DNA of 64,000 nt from an uncultured Flavobacterium sp. GTDB taxonomy: Bacteria; Bacteroidota; Bacteroidia; Flavobacteriales; Flavobacteriaceae. Location of the stretch: the NCBI GenBank assembly GCA_937773775.1, contig CALJVL010000017.1:1-64000 (forward strand). The letters are read 5' to 3'. Below are positions 1 to 8,909 of this stretch, one piece after another (within the stretch, counting starts at the first letter, position 1; every line of letters starts with the position of its first letter). The notes beneath the pieces were generated by a model that was not told the DNA's origin, searched no databases, and saw only the letters and a program-made list of their open reading frames with translations. Both the position numbers and the translations under genes were made by a program.

Positions 1-1055
1 CCGGTGGTAACCAAACAGTGTGCGAGACTTCTCCTATACAAACATTAACTGCAACTGCAACTGGTGGTATCATCAATTGGTTTACTGCTGCTACCGAAGG
101 TGCATTAGTAGAGAATCCAACACTTAATACTGTAGGTACTGTAACCTATTACGCTCAAGCTTCTAATGAAACTTGTTCTAGTCTAACTAGAACTGCTGTT
201 ACCTTAACTATTAATGCGGCTATATCTGTTAGCGGAATTGCTACCAACGCAACTTGTTTTGGTGAAGCTAACGGTTCGATTGCAGTAACAAACAGCGCTG
301 GTTCTACTGTGGTTATCACAAATGCTGCTGCTGAAGAAGTATCTAACAGCAACTTGCCTGCCGGTAACTACACTCTTACTGCTACCGCAAACGGTGGTAA
401 CGAAGGAAATTCTTGTACTGCTACTGCGCAAGTAACTATATCTCAACCTGAAGACATCGAACCGCTAATGGCGCAAGATCCAATATGTAATACAGATAGA
501 ACATTAAGGGTTGATTTAAATTCATATTTACCAACAGATCTTCCGTTAACAGGAAATTGGGTTGACCTAAGTAGTACTGGCGTATTAGATGGTAATATAT
601 TAAGTCCATACGATCTACCAAACGACGAATATACTTTTGATTACGAAATTACAATCGATGGTTGTCCTCTAGTTTATAAGCTGATAACACAAATAACAGA
701 CGATAACTGTGGAATAGTTTTAGGTTGCGGAGTCGTATTTGTCAATAATGCGTTCTCTCCTAATAATGATGGTATTAACGAGGAGTTTTTTATCGACAAT
801 ATCGATGATACTGTATGTTATCCAGAGAACTATGTGGAGATTTACAACCGTTGGGGAGTCTTGGTTTTTGAAACTAAAAATTACAACAACACAACTAACA
901 AGTTTACTGGTGTTTCAAGTGGAAGAACAACTATCAGTCAATCTTCAGGCTTACCAACGGGAACTTACTTTTATGTTTTGAGCTATTCATCTGTTGATAA
1001 CAATAATAATGTTCAAACTAATACTAAAGACGGCTATTTATACCTTACTAGATAA
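1..1055 (+). CDS. T9SS B-type sorted adhesin, C-terminal part (gliding motility-associated C-terminal domain)
   Basis: This is the 3' end of a large secreted surface protein. The reading frame is open back to the window edge, so the gene starts outside. The visible part (about 350 residues) begins with Ig-like/SprB-like repeat material rich in Thr, Ala and Asn. It ends in a CHU_C domain of about 100 residues: an [14 protein letters not shown] motif, then a YNRWG motif, and a final short beta strand ending [12 protein letters not shown] is the type B signal that sends proteins through the type IX secretion system, usually with a partner PorP/SprF protein. Such a partner follows 59 bp downstream, and a PorE-like gene comes after that. 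The domain call is firm. Whether the protein is an adhesin of the SprB kind or an enzyme cannot be told without the N-terminus. Confidence 0.88.
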   Translation, partial: GGNQTVCETSPIQTLTATATGGIINWFTAATEGALVENPTLNTVGTVTYYAQASNETCSSLTRTAVTLTINAAISVSGIATNATCFGEANGSIAVTNSAGSTVVITNAAAEEVSNSNLPAGNYTLTATANGGNEGNSCTATAQVTISQPEDIEPLMAQDPICNTDRTLRVDLNSYLPTDLPLTGNWVDLSSTGVLDGNILSPYDLPNDEYTFDYEITIDGCPLVYKLITQITDDNCGIVLGCGVVFVNNAFSPNNDGINEEFFIDNIDDTVCYPENYVEIYNRWGVLVFETKNYNNTTNKFTGVSSGRTTISQSSGLPTGTYFYVLSYSSVDNNNNVQTNTKDGYLYLTR

Positions 1056-1073
1056 AAACAACTCAAATCTAAT

Positions 1074-1097
1074 ACCTGAGGCGTAAAATCTTCAGGT
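1074..1097 (+). other. Small hairpin between adhesin and porP genes
   Basis: ACCTGA at 1074-1079 can pair with TCAGGT at 1092-1097. No T-run follows, so this is more likely an mRNA processing or attenuating hairpin that separates the very long adhesin message from the downstream porP message than a full terminator. Confidence 0.25.
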
Positions 1098-1114
1098 ACA
1101 AAAAAAGAACTTAA

Positions 1115-2023
1115 ATGAAGACAAGAATATTGTTAATCGCCTTGATGTTTACTGGTATTGTAAGTTATGCGCAACAAGATGCCCAATTTACTCAATACAT
1201 GTACAACACAATCAACATCAATCCGGCTTATGCGGGATCGAGAGGAGCTATGAGTATATTTGCATTATATCGTACTCAGTGGGTAGGATTAGATGGAGCC
1301 CCAACAACTAATGCGGTCTCTATAAATACGCCTTTAAACAGTAGTCGATTAGGCTTAGGTGTGTCTGTAATAAATGACAAGATTGGACCAACACAAGAAA
1401 ATACGATTTCAGCAGATTTATCATATACGGTTCCAACATCTGAAACCTTTAAACTTTCTTTTGGTATTAAAGCAACTGCAAATTTGTTCGATTTAGATGT
1501 ATCCAGATTAAGTCCGAAACAAGCTGGAGATTTTAGTTTACAAAATTTCAATAAATTCTCTCCAAATATTGGTGCAGGAGTTTATTTACATTCTGATAAA
1601 GCATACATTGGTCTATCGATACCAAACTTCATCGAGACAAACCGCTATGATGATAACGATGTTAGAATATTTAAAGAAAAAAAGAGTTATTATTTAATCG
1701 CAGGTTACGTATTTGATTTAAATCCTACTATTAAATTCAAACCAGCACTACTTACCAAAATGGTAGAAGGAGCACCTCTTCAAGTTGATCTTTCAGGGAA
1801 CTTTTTATTCAATGATAAATTTATGATTGGGGCAGCGTACCGATTGAGCGCTGCCATGAGTGGAATGGTAGGGTTTCAAGTGTCAGATGGAATGTACATT
1901 GGTTATGCCTACGATCTTGAAACCACAAAATTAGATAATTACAACTCTGGATCACATGAAGTTTTCCTTCGTTATGAAATATTCAAAAACAACAAAAAAA
2001 TTACAACTCCCCGATTCTTCTAA
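1115..2023 (+). CDS. PorP/SprF family type IX secretion membrane protein
   Basis: The 302-residue outer-membrane beta-barrel protein starts with a signal peptide (cleaved near YAQQDA, residue 20) followed by the family hallmark region QFTQYMYNTININPAYAGS. Alternating hydrophobic and polar strands run to a C-terminal strand ending in LRYEIF. PorP/SprF proteins are usually encoded next to type-B-sorted substrates and are thought to anchor or help export that particular partner; F. johnsoniae SprF does this for SprB. Here the partner would be the CHU_C protein that ends 59 bp upstream. A PorE-like gene begins 11 bp after the stop, so the three are probably co-transcribed. A second member of the family lies near the other end of the window. 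Confidence 0.93.
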   Translation: MKTRILLIALMFTGIVSYAQQDAQFTQYMYNTININPAYAGSRGAMSIFALYRTQWVGLDGAPTTNAVSINTPLNSSRLGLGVSVINDKIGPTQENTISADLSYTVPTSETFKLSFGIKATANLFDLDVSRLSPKQAGDFSLQNFNKFSPNIGAGVYLHSDKAYIGLSIPNFIETNRYDDNDVRIFKEKKSYYLIAGYVFDLNPTIKFKPALLTKMVEGAPLQVDLSGNFLFNDKFMIGAAYRLSAAMSGMVGFQVSDGMYIGYAYDLETTKLDNYNSGSHEVFLRYEIFKNNKKITTPRFF

Positions 2024-2034
2024 AAGTAATTATC

Positions 2035-3972
2035 ATGAAAAATTATATCATTTTATACCTATCAATAGTAAGTGTCTTTTCATTTGACTGTTATTCCCAA
2101 AAAGCCAAGCTTGCCTCGGCTGATAAAAAATACGATAATTACTCTTACATAGATGCCATAAAGACCTTCGAAAGGGTGGCCGAAAAAGGATACAAATCAG
2201 TTGATATGTTTCAAAAACTGGGTAATTCTTATTACTTTAATGCAGACCTTGAACAGTCGGCTAAATGGTATGGCGAATTATTTGCCATGACCTCAGAAGT
2301 GCAACCAGTGTACTATTTCCGTTATTCCCAATCTTTGAAAGCTATCGGTGAAAACGACAAGGCTAATGAGATGCTCAAAAAATTTAGCGAACTTTCTGGT
2401 GATGATTCTAGAGGAGATCTTTTTCTTAATAATGTAAATTATCTGGATGCCATAAAAAATAACTCTGGAAGATATACTGTAGAAAATGCAGGTATAAACT
2501 CGAAATATTCCGATTATGGAACAGCCGTAACTTTAAACAAAATTGTTTTTACTTCTGCTAGAGATACAGGTAGCTTGGGACAAAGAAAACATACTTGGAC
2601 AGATCAACATTTCACTGACTTATATGTAGCTGATTTAGATGAAGAAATGAATCCTGGTGTTGTCGATAAATTTGACAAAACGGTGCAATCTAAATTCCAC
2701 GAGGCCACCCCTACTTTTACCAAAGATGGTAAAACGATGTATTTTACCAGAAATAACTATCTAGAAGGTAAAAAAGGAAAAAATGCAAATAACGTTACTC
2801 TAATAAAGATTTATAAAGCTAGTTTAGAAAACGACCAATGGGTAAACATAACTGAGCTTGCTTTTGATAGTGACAATTATAGTACGGCCCACCCTTCCTT
2901 AAGTCCAGATGAGAAAACTTTGTATTTTGCTTCAGATATGCCTGGAACTTTAGGACAATCAGATTTGTTCAAAGTAGAAATAAATGAAGATGGCACTTTT
3001 GGAACCCCAATGAATTTAGGAAGTACAATCAATACAGAAGGAAGAGAAAGCTTTCCGTTTGTAAATGATGAAAATGAAATTTACTTTGCTTCTGATGGTC
3101 GTCCTGGAATGGGAGGTTTAGACATTTTTGTTTCAAAAATAAATGAAGATGGTACTTTTAATAAAGTTGAAAATGTAGGAAGCGATGTAAATTCGTTTAA
3201 AGACGACTTTGGCTATTGGATAGATACAAAATCAAGAAAAGGCTTCTTTACTTCTAATAGAGATGGTGGTCAAGGATATGATGACATATACAAGTTTTTA
3301 GAGCTCAAAAAACTTACTTGCGAACAAGAACTGTATGGTAAAGTAACCGACCTAGATACTAAACAAGCGTTACCGGATGCTAAAGTTAGTTTGTTTGACA
3401 ATCGTTTCAACTCAATCGCAGAAGTTATGTCAGATAGCAATGGTGATTACTCATTCGAAGTAGAGTGTGGAAAAACCTATAACGTTAGAGTGGAGAAAGT
3501 TGATTATACAACCACAGAAGAAAAAATCACCACTGGTAAAGCAAACGGGAAAACAGAGCTAAACATAGCTTTAGAAAAAGAACAATGTAAAGTGGCGGTA
3601 GGTGATGATTTAGGAATCTGTTTCGGAATAAAAATGATTTACTTTGACTTAGACAAGTCTAATATCCGAAAAGAAGCGGCATTTGATTTAGAAAAAATAT
3701 TAGATGTACTTCTACAATATCCAACTATGAAATTGGATATTCGCTCTCATACCGATAGCCGAGCATCATTTAAATACAATGAAGATCTGTCTGACAGAAG
3801 AGCAAAATCTACTATCAGCTGGTTAGTCAAAAATGGAGTGACTCCAGATAGATTAATAGGAAAAGGATATGGAGAAACTCAATTAGTAAACAAATGTTCA
3901 GATGATGTGGACTGTACTGAGGCGGAACACCAAATGAATAGACGAAGTGAATTTATCATTACTGCCTTATAA
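2035..3972 (+). CDS. PorE-like OmpA-family protein (TPR, beta-propeller, regulatory domain, OmpA)
   Basis: The 645-residue protein has four parts. After a signal peptide (residues 1-21) there are TPR-like helices (about 25-130, with RVAEKGYKSVD). PD40/WD40-like propeller blades follow (about 150-425, with repeated LSPDEKTLYFASD and FPFVNDENEIYFASD-type strands). Then come a carboxypeptidase-regulatory-like beta domain (about 430-515) and an OmpA_C peptidoglycan-binding domain (about 530-645, with YFDLDKSNI, HTDSR and NRRSEF). This order matches PorE of the type IX secretion apparatus, an outer-membrane lipoprotein tied to peptidoglycan. This copy has a signal peptide but no obvious lipobox cysteine. 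It lies 11 bp after the porP gene. In Flavobacterium several such genes accompany SprF-like genes, so it may serve this adhesin module rather than the core secretion machine. Confidence 0.9.
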   Translation: MKNYIILYLSIVSVFSFDCYSQKAKLASADKKYDNYSYIDAIKTFERVAEKGYKSVDMFQKLGNSYYFNADLEQSAKWYGELFAMTSEVQPVYYFRYSQSLKAIGENDKANEMLKKFSELSGDDSRGDLFLNNVNYLDAIKNNSGRYTVENAGINSKYSDYGTAVTLNKIVFTSARDTGSLGQRKHTWTDQHFTDLYVADLDEEMNPGVVDKFDKTVQSKFHEATPTFTKDGKTMYFTRNNYLEGKKGKNANNVTLIKIYKASLENDQWVNITELAFDSDNYSTAHPSLSPDEKTLYFASDMPGTLGQSDLFKVEINEDGTFGTPMNLGSTINTEGRESFPFVNDENEIYFASDGRPGMGGLDIFVSKINEDGTFNKVENVGSDVNSFKDDFGYWIDTKSRKGFFTSNRDGGQGYDDIYKFLELKKLTCEQELYGKVTDLDTKQALPDAKVSLFDNRFNSIAEVMSDSNGDYSFEVECGKTYNVRVEKVDYTTTEEKITTGKANGKTELNIALEKEQCKVAVGDDLGICFGIKMIYFDLDKSNIRKEAAFDLEKILDVLLQYPTMKLDIRSHTDSRASFKYNEDLSDRRAKSTISWLVKNGVTPDRLIGKGYGETQLVNKCSDDVDCTEAEHQMNRRSEFIITAL

Positions 3973-4056
3973 ACTAAAAAAAACCTTTTTCTTATTCTAA
4001 TTATTTAGTGCCGAAAAAACAAAGTAGAATTAAATATAAACATAAGTCTAAATATT

Positions 4057-4095
4057 AAAACAGTAGTAAGCGAAAGTTTACTACTGTTTTTTATT
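4057..4095 (+). terminator. Rho-independent terminator after the porE-like gene
   Basis: A long perfect stem (arms AAACAGTAGTAA and TTACTACTGTTT around a GCGAAAG loop) is followed by a T-rich tract. It closes the adhesin-porP-porE transcription unit. Confidence 0.8.
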
Positions 4096-4099
4096 TTAT

Positions 4100-4130
4100 G
4101 GACACTGTCCGGTAAAGTGTGTAAGTTAAA
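4100..4130 (+). mobile_element. Probable solo insertion-sequence end (IS256-like terminal inverted repeat)
   Basis: The string starting GGACACTGTCCGGTAAAGTG and followed by TGTAAGTT resembles the terminal repeats of IS256-family elements, which begin GGACACT- or GGGACTGTCC-like and end in GTGTAA. Its outer tip faces left and the body should extend to the right. Only about 38 bases remain before homology to a porE-like gene begins at about 4139. No transposase remnant and no second end were found nearby. It looks like a scar from an insertion followed by a deletion that removed the element body together with the start of the neighbouring gene. The family name is from memory of TIR consensus, not a database match. 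Confidence 0.5.
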
Positions 4131-4138
4131 AATATAGG

Positions 4139-6035
4139 GTTTTTTCATTTAACATTTATTCACAAAAAGGTAAAATAGCTGCTGCTGACCAAAAGCATGA
4201 TAGTTATACCTATGTAGATGCCATAAAAACTTACGAAAGGGTGGCTGAAAAAGGATACAAGTCAGATGAGCTATTTAAAAAACTCGGTAATGCATACTAT
4301 TTCAATGCGAAACTAAAAGATGCCGCTTGATGGTACGGCGAATTATTTGACATGACCACTAATTTAGAGCTGGAATACTATTATCGATATTCGATCTGCT
4401 TAAGATCCATCGGCGAAAATGATAAAGCTAATGAAATGATGGCTAAATTCAATCAGTCCTCCAGAAATGACAGCAGGGCAAAACTATTTGATAAAAACAG
4501 GAACTATCTCGAGGAAATAAAAGAAAATTCTGGAAGATACGAGATTGAGGATGCGGGAGTTAATTTCTAATATTCCGATTACGGAACTGCCATTTATTTA
4601 GATAAAATAGTTTTTGCATCAGTAAGGGATACTGTAAGCTTAGTTCATCGCCTCCATTCTTGGACAAATCAACCTTTCACTAATTTATACTTCGCCGACC
4701 TAGGGGAAGAAATGATTCCAGGAAGAGCTACTAAGTTTGATAAATATATAAAAACTAAATTTAATGAATCCACCCCTGTCTTTACAAATAACGGGAATAC
4801 GATGTGTTTTACAAGAAACAACTATTCAAACGGTAAAAACGGAAAAAATGGAAATGAAGTTACATTAGTGAAAATATACAAGGCCACTCTAGAGAATGAA
4901 AGCTCGACTAAGCTGACCGAACTTCCTTTTAACAGTCACAATTATAGTACGGCCCACCCAGCTTTAAGACCTGACAAAAAAACACTCTGTTTTGCTTCAG
5001 ACATGCCCGGTACCATAGGGCGCTCCGACTTGTTTAAAGTACAAATTAATGAAGATGGCACTTTTGGCATTCCCGAAAATCTTGAAAGAACAATTAATAC
5101 CGAAGGAAGGGAAAGCTTTGCATTTATTAATGATGAAAATGAAATCTATTTCACATCAGATGGGCATCCTAGACTGGGTGAATTCGATGTTTTCGTCGCC
5201 AAAATCAATACAGATGGAACTTTTAATAAAGTTCAGAATGTGGGAGCCGACGTAAATTCTTCAAAAGACGACTTTGCTTATTGGATAGACACAAAATCGA
5301 GAAAAGGTTTTTTTAGTTCTAACAGAGATGGCGGACAAGGATACGATGACATTTATAAATTATTGAAAATTAGAAGGCTTACCTGTGAGCAAGAACTATA
5401 CGGGGAGGTAACGGTCATGGCCACCAAAGAAGTGCTTCCGGACACTAAAATCAATTTATTTGATTCTCGATTTACTCTAACGGGTACCACTAATTCTGAT
5501 CAAAAAGGCATGTACTCATTTCTCGTAGAATACGGAAAAACCTATTATATAAGAGCTCAAAAACTGGAATATACTGCCAAAGAAGAGAAAATAACTATTG
5601 CTAAAGAAAACGAGGAAAAAATTTACCAATAGCGCTTGAAAAGGAAGATTGCTAGGTAGCAATAGCTGATGATTTAGGGAAATGCTTTGGCATAACTATG
5701 ATCTACTTCGATTTTCTTAAATCTGATATTCGAATGGAAGCAGCTGTAGATTTAGAAAAAATATTGGATCTGCTCAACCGATACCCTAAAATGAAAATTG
5801 ACATACACTAAAATACTGATAGCCGTGAATCATTCAAGTACGATGAAGCATTATCTGACATACGTGCAAAATCAACTATTAACTGATTAATAAAAATGGT
5901 GTAAAAAAGAATCGATTGCTCGGAAAAGGATATGGAGAATATCAACTAGTAAACAAATGCTCAGACGGCATAGAATGCACTGAAGACGAATACCAACTTA
6001 ACAGACGTAGTGCGTTTCTTATAACTGATTTGTAA
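4139..6035 (+). pseudogene. Decayed paralogue of the PorE-like OmpA gene
   Basis: This stretch aligns along nearly its whole length with the intact gene at 2035-3972: signal-peptide tail, TPR, propeller, regulatory domain and OmpA domain. The start codon and first half of the signal peptide are missing. In-frame stops include TGA for Trp near 4328 (in the AAKWYGEL-equivalent), TAA near 4568, TAG near 5653, TAA near 5809 in the HTDSR region, and TGA for Trp near 5885. At least two single-base losses in A-runs occur, near 5615 and 5895. Long open pieces survive (4352-4570, 4712-5632). The decay is old and scattered, so no product is expected, though the propeller piece could still be translated or serve as a donor for gene conversion. 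Confidence 0.93.
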
Positions 6036-6062
6036 AAAATCAATCTAAATTACATTAAATAT

Positions 6063-6093
6063 AACCTCAGAAGTAAAACCTTCTGGGGTTTTT
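6063..6093 (+). terminator. Rho-independent terminator after the porE-like pseudogene
   Basis: The 11-bp arms AACCTCAGAAG and CTTCTGGGGTT (one G-U pair) form a stem followed by TTTTT. The terminator is still intact although the gene it served is dead. Confidence 0.75.
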
Positions 6094-6493
6094 AATTTGA
6101 ACCTATATCAAAATACCTGTTAATGTAAATCTGGTAAGAGAAATAAAAGCCAGTTTTTATGAGCTAAACTTTAATATTAAATTTTAAAAATAAAGATGTC
6201 TATCGATCAAAATTTATAAACACACAATCTTTAAAAAAAAACATAACTAGTTCAAATAAAGAGTTTTAACAAATTAATTACTTCGTAAAACACTAAAATT
6301 TAGATATTTATTAACTATTATAATAACATATTTAATATACCTTTAAGTATGGTTTGCAGAAAGACTAGACTGCATACTTTGTAGAAAAAAAAGGCGTAAT
6401 TAAAAAAATTAGTTTTTGGAAATCTACAAAAAATTGTTTGATAATTAGATTAGAATCTAATCAGAGTACAAATATTATAATAAAAAAAATATC
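6094..6493 (+). other. Gene-free stretch with two inverted repeats
   Basis: No coding sequence is visible in these 400 AT-rich bases. Two symmetric elements stand out. An interrupted hairpin lies at 6345-6379 (AAGTATG...GCAG against CTGCATACTT). A tight palindrome lies at 6448-6462, 31 bp before the next start codon. The stretch probably holds the promoter and leader of the gene at 6494. Confidence 0.5.
6448..6462 (+). promoter_or_regulatory. Perfect palindrome upstream of the truncated TPR gene
   Basis: GATTAGA, one central A, then TCTAATC form perfect 7-bp arms. The position 31 bp before the ATG at 6494 suits either an operator or a hairpin in the 5' leader. No regulator can be named. Confidence 0.35.
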
Positions 6494-7168
6494 ATGAAAA
6501 ATAACATACTCTTTTACATATTTATAATTAGTGTTTTCCCCTTACACTCTTTTGCTCAAAAAGAAAACGTCTCTTTAGTGGAGAAGAAAACAAAAAGTAT
6601 ACAAACATCGGGCGTGGTTTTTAGCTCTGAAAGAACCGTAAAAAAATATCATGTAGAAGAAAGTATTAACATGAATTTTGGAGGATATACTACTACCTAC
6701 AACGTATCTGACTCAAGCTTAGTAAGCACAAACGATTTAGGGCCTAACAACACAAGGGTCGTAACAAAGCAATTTGCGGACGATAAACAACTTATGGCTG
6801 ACCACAAAGAACAGACAATAGATTCCGCAATCATCGAGTTGCAACCTGCAATTTTGAAGCCAGCAGACTCCTTAAAGAGAAAAAGCGGATATGCTTCCGT
6901 ATTTATGATAAAAACTTACGAACGTGTCGCGGAGAAAGGATACAAGTCTGTCGATATATTTCAGAAATTAGGAAATGCATTTTATTTTAATGACGAATTA
7001 GACAAAGCAGCCAGATGGTATGGAGAACTATTTGCCATCACTTCTGACCTAGAACAAGAATATTATTACCGATACTTTGCCTCTTTAAAAGCAATTGGTG
7101 ACAATGAGAAAGCCAACGAAATGCTGGCAAGGTTTAATCAATTATCCGGAAATGATAACGGTCAATAA
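6494..7168 (+). CDS. TPR-only relative of the PorE-like protein, truncated
   Basis: The 224-residue protein has a signal peptide (cleaved near HSFAQK, residue 22) and a segment of about 110 residues with no similarity to the neighbouring porE-like genes. It then has a TPR segment (about 137-224) almost identical in pattern to residues 40-125 of the intact copy, including RVAEKGYKSVD, NAFYFNDELDKAARWYGELF and ANEMLARFNQLSGND. It stops exactly where the full-length proteins go on into the propeller. It may be a fusion of a different N-terminus to a copied TPR segment, or the surviving 5' part of a larger gene. Start and stop are clean and the frame is intact, so a short secreted protein may be made. 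Function unknown. Confidence 0.6.
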   Translation: MKNNILFYIFIISVFPLHSFAQKENVSLVEKKTKSIQTSGVVFSSERTVKKYHVEESINMNFGGYTTTYNVSDSSLVSTNDLGPNNTRVVTKQFADDKQLMADHKEQTIDSAIIELQPAILKPADSLKRKSGYASVFMIKTYERVAEKGYKSVDIFQKLGNAFYFNDELDKAARWYGELFAITSDLEQEYYYRYFASLKAIGDNEKANEMLARFNQLSGNDNGQ

Positions 7169-7203
7169 AATTTATATAAGAGCTTATAATCAATATCTAT
7201 TGC

Positions 7204-7241
7204 AAAAAAAAAGAGGCTGCGATTTGGGAAAAACAGCCTCT
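7204..7241 (-). terminator. Rho-independent terminator of the CAP gene
   Basis: On the - strand, AGAGGCTG and CAGCCTCT form an 8-bp GC-rich stem followed by nine U. It lies just after the stop codon of the CAP gene and may also stop the convergent transcript from 7168. Confidence 0.85.
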
Positions 7242-7260
7242 AGCTTTCAAAAAAATTAAA

Positions 7261-7764
7261 TTATATTTTCGCAAAAATATTAGTGTAGTACTTTTTGCCT
7301 GTAGTAGTATTCTCTCTTATGGCGATTCCAAAATGAGTGAAATTACCTTCTATATTTTCTTTATGACCAGGACTATTTAACCATGCATTAAATGCTGCTT
7401 GAGGTGAGCTGTAATTATATGCTATGTTCTCCCCAACTTTTTTGGCTCCCAGAACATTGATTATGTTCTCTGAACGAGCAACAAAATCATTATGATTAAC
7501 AACATTATTGGCAATCATATATTGGTCATGCTGTTCTGATTTATATGAAATATGATTTATCTTTTGTAAAGTATTTAAACCAACACTAACTCTGTAATCA
7601 TTGATCAACTTCATCGTCTCCAATTCGTCTACTCTATAAGTGTAGTTTAACACCTCTTGAGATTTTGCTTCTACCACAGATGCTTCTGAAGCATCAGAAG
7701 AGCAAGAATTCATTGTGAATATAATTGCTAACAACAATACTGCACGTAGTAGAAATTTTTTCAT
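7261..7764 (-). CDS. CAP (SCP/PR-1) domain lipoprotein
   Basis: The product has 167 residues from the ATG at 7764. An upstream in-frame ATG at 7854 would add 30 residues with no signal character, so the inner start is preferred; it gives MKKFLLRAVLLLAIIFTMNSC with a lipobox Cys at residue 21. The rest is a compact CAP domain: INDYRVSVGLNTL, then SEQHDQYM, NHNDFVARSENI, GENIAYNY, WLNSPGHKENI and a final TNIFAKI strand. The paired His and Glu residues of bacterial CAP domains are visible (HNDF, GENIA, GHKENI). CAP proteins of this YkwD-like group are extracellular and of uncertain biochemical role. This is the intact copy of a tandem pair. Confidence 0.9.
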   Translation of the reverse strand: MKKFLLRAVLLLAIIFTMNSCSSDASEASVVEAKSQEVLNYTYRVDELETMKLINDYRVSVGLNTLQKINHISYKSEQHDQYMIANNVVNHNDFVARSENIINVLGAKKVGENIAYNYSSPQAAFNAWLNSPGHKENIEGNFTHFGIAIRENTTTGKKYYTNIFAKI

Positions 7765-7841
7765 AATATAGAAGTTTAAGTTTAAAGTAGATTGTGGGGC
7801 AAACTCCTTTAGGTTAACATTGTATGCGCTGTAATTCTTCT

Positions 7842-7849
7842 CAAATATA
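7842..7849 (-). promoter_or_regulatory. TAnnTTTG promoter -7 box for the CAP gene
   Basis: TATATTTG on the - strand matches the Bacteroidota -7 consensus. The leader would be about 70 nt. The same region is kept in the second copy with TACATTTG. Confidence 0.5.
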
Positions 7850-7943
7850 AACACAAACTCGATAAACTACCTAATTTAATCGATGAAATACATCAATTAG
7901 CATTTAAATTAATATTATTCTTACATTATGATAGCTATATTGA

Positions 7944-8066
7944 AACTGTACTACGACAATTATCTCATATTGTGTTACAGCATTTATAGATCATATCAAG
8001 GAAAACAACAAGCCGATTAACGTGCTAAAAGGGAATGGAGTTTATCCAATCACTTTTGATTTATAA
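7944..8066 (+). pseudogene. Unidentified coding fragment between the CAP copies
   Basis: An open frame of 40 codons without a start codon reads ...AFIDHIKENNKPINV...NGVYPITFDL and stops at 8066. The composition looks protein-like, but I recognise no family. It could be the tail of a gene lost when the flanking unit duplicated, or chance. Confidence 0.2.
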
Positions 8067-8189
8067 CCAGAATATTATTGATAGTACTCAACGTGTTTAA
8101 AACTGATGATAAACATTTATAGGAGGTATAAAAATATAATTGCAAGACTAATTAATTATATGTGGTGGACAACCTTAAAAATCTATTGC

Positions 8190-8226
8190 AAAAAAAAGAG
8201 GCTGCGATTTGGGAAAAACAGCCTCT
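8190..8226 (-). terminator. Rho-independent terminator, second CAP copy
   Basis: The stem AGAGGCTG/CAGCCTCT is the same as at 7204-7241, with an eight-U tail on the - strand. Confidence 0.85.
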
Positions 8227-8245
8227 AGTTTAAAAAAAAATTAAA

Positions 8246-8748
8246 TTATATTTTTGCAAAAATATTAGTGTAGTACTTTTTGCCAGTTGTTGTATTCTCT
8301 CTTATGGCGATTCCAAAATGAGTAAAATTACCTTCTATATTTTCTTTATGACCAGGACTATTTAACCATGCATTAAATGCTGCTTGCGGTGAGCTGTAAT
8401 TATATGCTATGTTCTCCCCAACTTTTTTGGCTCCCAGAACATTGATTATGTTCTCTGAACGAGCAACAAAATCATTATGATTAACAACATTATTGGCAAT
8501 CATATATTGGTCATACTGTTCTGATTTATATGAAATATGATTTATTTTTTGCAAAGTATTTAAACCGACACTAACTCTATATTCATTTATCAACTTCATC
8601 GTCTCTAATTCATCTGCTCTATAAGTGTATTTAGCACCTCTTGAGATTTTGCTTCTACCACAGATGCTTCTGAAGCATCAGAAGAGCAAGAATTCATTGT
8701 GAATATAATTGCTAACAACAATACTGCACGTAGTAGAAATTTTTTCAT
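8246..8748 (-). pseudogene. CAP-domain lipoprotein, second copy, frameshifted
   Basis: This is nearly identical to the CAP gene at 7261-7764, with the same lipoprotein signal and domain motifs. A single-base deletion near 8625-8632 (TAAATACAC here, TAAACTACAC in the intact copy) shifts the frame just after SQEVLN and ends translation a few codons later. The CAP domain itself (8246-8599) remains open and unmutated, so the lesion is recent. The loss is not in a homopolymer, unlike the other frameshifts in this window. Confidence 0.88.
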
Positions 8749-8825
8749 AATATAGTGGTTTAAGTTTAAAGTAGATTGTGGGGCAAACTCCTTTAGGTTA
8801 ACATTGTATGCGCTTTCATTCTTCT

Positions 8826-8833
8826 CAAATGTA
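8826..8833 (-). promoter_or_regulatory. TAnnTTTG promoter -7 box, second CAP copy
   Basis: TACATTTG on the - strand is the counterpart of the box at 7842-7849. The promoter of the dead copy is still intact. Confidence 0.45.
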
Positions 8834-8909
8834 AACACAAACTCGATAAACTACATAATATAATCGATGAAATACATCAATTAGCATTTAAATTAATACA
8901 ATTCTTACA

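Larger units (their letters stand above)
7195..7935. repeat. Direct repeat, copy 1 (tandem duplication with a CAP gene)
   Basis: About 740 bp are nearly identical to 8181-8922. The unit contains a terminator, the CAP-domain gene, its promoter, and the last codons of pdxH at the right edge (TTATGATAGC here, TTATGGTGATAGC in copy 2). Because it carries the tail of pdxH, this copy must have come from the unit next to pdxH. Confidence 0.9.

Noticed and set aside
4139..6035. Two TGA codons in place of Trp codons, hinting at stop-codon reassignment
   Set aside because: The same sequence also has TAA and TAG stops and A-run indels, and intact neighbours use TGG for Trp. It is ordinary pseudogene decay.
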